A stretch of 59,224 nt of DNA from positions 1 to 59,224 of the IMG/VR virus record IMGVR_UViG_3300042309_002053. One strand, given 5' to 3'. Position 1 is the stretch's first letter; every line of letters begins with the position of its first letter. Made by a program: the position numbers and the translations under genes. Source of the stretch: a virus. Below, one piece after another: positions 58,300 through 59,224 of the stretch. The notes beneath the pieces are model-generated. The model did no database searches and had not been told where the DNA came from. It saw only the letters and a program-made list of their open reading frames with translations.

Positions 58300-58465
58300 G
58301 CATTTTGTTCGCTGCGCCCTCTGCGGGGCAGAGCACGATACCAGCAAGGTTAAATTCCTGGATGTGGAAGAAGATCCGCTTGGTCGTGACGTAATGCACT
58401 TTGAATGCCCTATTACCGGGGAGGAAACCTGCTCCCTGGTATATCGCGGTAAAACTGGAGAATAA
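58289..58465 (+). CDS. Small zinc-binding-like protein
   Basis: 58 residues from the ATG at 58289, or 64 from an ATG at 58271. C-A-L-C-G near residue 9-13 and a later FECPITGEETC could bind a metal. Glu/Asp-rich otherwise. It overlaps the upstream gene by 11 bases. Start uncertain. Confidence 0.5.
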   Translation: MESEHFVRCALCGAEHDTSKVKFLDVEEDPLGRDVMHFECPITGEETCSLVYRGKTGE

Positions 58466-58466
58466 C

Positions 58467-58697
58467 GTGAAAGTATCCGATCTTATTAATATTTTGTCGC
58501 AATTCGATCCTGAGAGGGAAGTTCGAATTGCTCAACCTCAGCATGATTATTGGCATTCAACTGCTGCAGTAGATATTAACGAATTTGATATTGGATTGGT
58601 TAATGTGCAGCATTCAGATTATTTTCGTGCAGATGTAATTGCGGACGAATCTGATTACGAAGATGAAGAGCTTAAAGAAGTAGTATTGCTAGGTTAA
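58467..58697 (+). CDS. Small acidic protein with GTG start
   Basis: 76 residues. GTG at 58467 is preferred because CTGGAG lies 6 bases before it and the previous gene stops just upstream at 58465. An in-frame ATG at 58401 would lie inside the previous gene. KVSDLINILSQFDPEREV is a common opening of small phage proteins, with many Asp and Glu later (DESDYEDEEL). Unknown function. Confidence 0.58.
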   Translation: MKVSDLINILSQFDPEREVRIAQPQHDYWHSTAAVDINEFDIGLVNVQHSDYFRADVIADESDYEDEELKEVVLLG

Positions 58698-58698
58698 T

Positions 58699-58803
58699 AT
58701 GGAAACGGTAGTATGGTTATTCTTTCTAGCATTTTTGCTAGAATTTATTGGAATAATTATTACTGTTTTTATAATGCGATTTGGAGTATATCGCGAGTGG
58801 TAA
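58699..58803 (+). CDS. Single-TM mini-protein
   Basis: 34 residues, almost all one hydrophobic helix (VVWLFFLAFLLEFIGIIITV) with a basic end (RFGVYREW). It starts one base after the previous stop. The frame is short, but the context of packed genes and the clear membrane segment make it likely real. Might be a holin-like or superinfection-type peptide. Confidence 0.5.
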   Translation: METVVWLFFLAFLLEFIGIIITVFIMRFGVYREW

Positions 58804-58823
58804 AGACCTAGCAAAATGCTCGG

Positions 58824-58865
58824 ACGTAACGAAACAGTTGCCTTTGGTCCTGATGCTCCTATAAT
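58824..58865 (+). promoter_or_regulatory. Early promoter P4 (CGTAACG family)
   Basis: ACGTAACG at 58824, TTGCCT at 58838, TATAAT at 58860, spacer 16, then GGATGTA identical to P2. GGCC-free gap, so the box and -10 are the only conserved signals. Confidence 0.78.
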
Positions 58866-58895
58866 GGATGTATGGTGAATGAGAAAGGAACTGAA

Positions 58896-59132
58896 ATGAC
58901 TGACTTCGAATCCAAGTGCTACGGTATGACTCAAGAAGACATTCGTGAGGAATACATGAATTCCATCACTGCTCGTTTCAGCGGTCTTGAGATGGTTGTG
59001 ATGGGTATTCTGTCGGATGCTCAAGAGCTGATGAGCTTTGGGCATGAGCAAGCCTTCGATCAAGCTCGTAAGAACATGAACATCGCCAAGTTCATCCGGT
59101 CTGAGATGATGGCTGCAAAGGAAACTGCATAA
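58896..59132 (+). CDS. Small helical hypothetical protein
   Basis: 78 residues from the ATG behind AAAGGAA. TDFESKCYGMTQEDIREEYMNSITARFSGLEMVVMGILSDAQELM is helical and Met-rich. It resembles a small protein seen in marine T4-like phages near other small early genes. Stop overlaps the next start (TAATG). Confidence 0.58.
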   Translation: MTDFESKCYGMTQEDIREEYMNSITARFSGLEMVVMGILSDAQELMSFGHEQAFDQARKNMNIAKFIRSEMMAAKETA

Positions 59133-59224
59133 TGGAAAACTTCAACGCTCTGTCTCGCCCGATGCGGGATACGATAATTTACTGCATGAATAATGCTCAG
59201 CAGTTCGTCGCTGATATGCATTTG
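59132..59224 (+). CDS. Small helical protein, 3' partial
   Basis: At least 31 residues, running off the right edge. ENFNALSRPMRDTIIYCMNNAQQFVADMH is helical. TAATG coupling to the previous gene supports its reality. Confidence 0.5.
   Translation, partial: MENFNALSRPMRDTIIYCMNNAQQFVADMHL

Noticed and set aside
1-59224. tRNA genes, integrase, attachment site or reverse transcriptase
   Set aside because: I looked in the intergenic gaps and among the gene products and saw none. Gaps are too short for most tRNAs and no cloverleaf was evident.

Overview
The window is part of a large, strictly lytic-looking, T4-like myovirus genome, probably marine. The evidence is the canonical order 13-14-15-16-17-18-19-20-67-(x)-21-22-23 followed by uvsY, uvsW, 55, 47 and 46, TATAAATA-type late promoters with a gp55-like late sigma factor, and a set of small genes of the kind seen in marine T4-like phages. 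I saw no integrase, lysogeny repressor, rRNA, tRNA or photosynthesis gene. The host cannot be named from sequence alone. Coding is very dense, mostly with overlapping or touching stop and start codons, and no gene-free stretch exceeds 300 bases.

Layout. 1-4.0 kb: three consecutive 2-oxoglutarate/Fe(II) oxygenase-like genes, then a collagen-like, glycine-rich fibre or adhesin protein and a tail-assembly-chaperone-like protein. 4.0-10.9 kb: large fibre proteins with a shared ~32-residue repeat, a major-tropism-determinant-like N-terminus and an S74 endosialidase chaperone at the C-terminus. 10.9-23.6 kb: neck, terminase, sheath, tube, portal, prohead core, protease, scaffold and major capsid. 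23.6-28.6 kb: a tube-fold protein, a glycosyltransferase, UvsY, a further oxygenase, UvsW and the late sigma factor gp55. 28.6-39.9 kb: a 7-deazaguanine module (QueE, FolE, a TGT/DpdA-like transglycosylase, formyltransferase, QueF, split QueC plus glutamine amidotransferase, QueD) mixed with three more oxygenases, nucleotide enzymes and a DadA-like flavoprotein. 39.9-43.1 kb: gp47/gp46. 43.1-49.3 kb: the only minus-strand block, a late operon of secreted, lipoprotein and membrane proteins, including an extreme Asn/Thr/Ser repeat protein. 49.4-52.6 kb: a metabolic cassette (AhpC-like peroxiredoxin, class II aldolase, CPA2/Kef-type antiporter, AhpD). 52.6-59.2 kb: about twenty very small genes driven by a family of near-identical sigma70-like promoters, probably early host-takeover genes.

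How the genes work together. FolE-QueD-QueE-QueC-QueF would make preQ1 from GTP. The TGT/DpdA-like enzyme could insert a deazaguanine into DNA, and the adjacent PurN-like formyltransferase suggests an N-formylated preQ1 (or similar) as the final base. That would protect the phage genome from restriction. The AhpC carries the C-A-C tail seen in the mycobacterial AhpC that is reduced by AhpD, and an AhpD with matching catalytic residues lies three genes downstream, so the cassette looks like a self-contained peroxide-detoxifying pair. The collagen-like fibre protein beside three hydroxylase-like genes suggests virion proline hydroxylation. These functional links are inferences from domains and neighbourhood.
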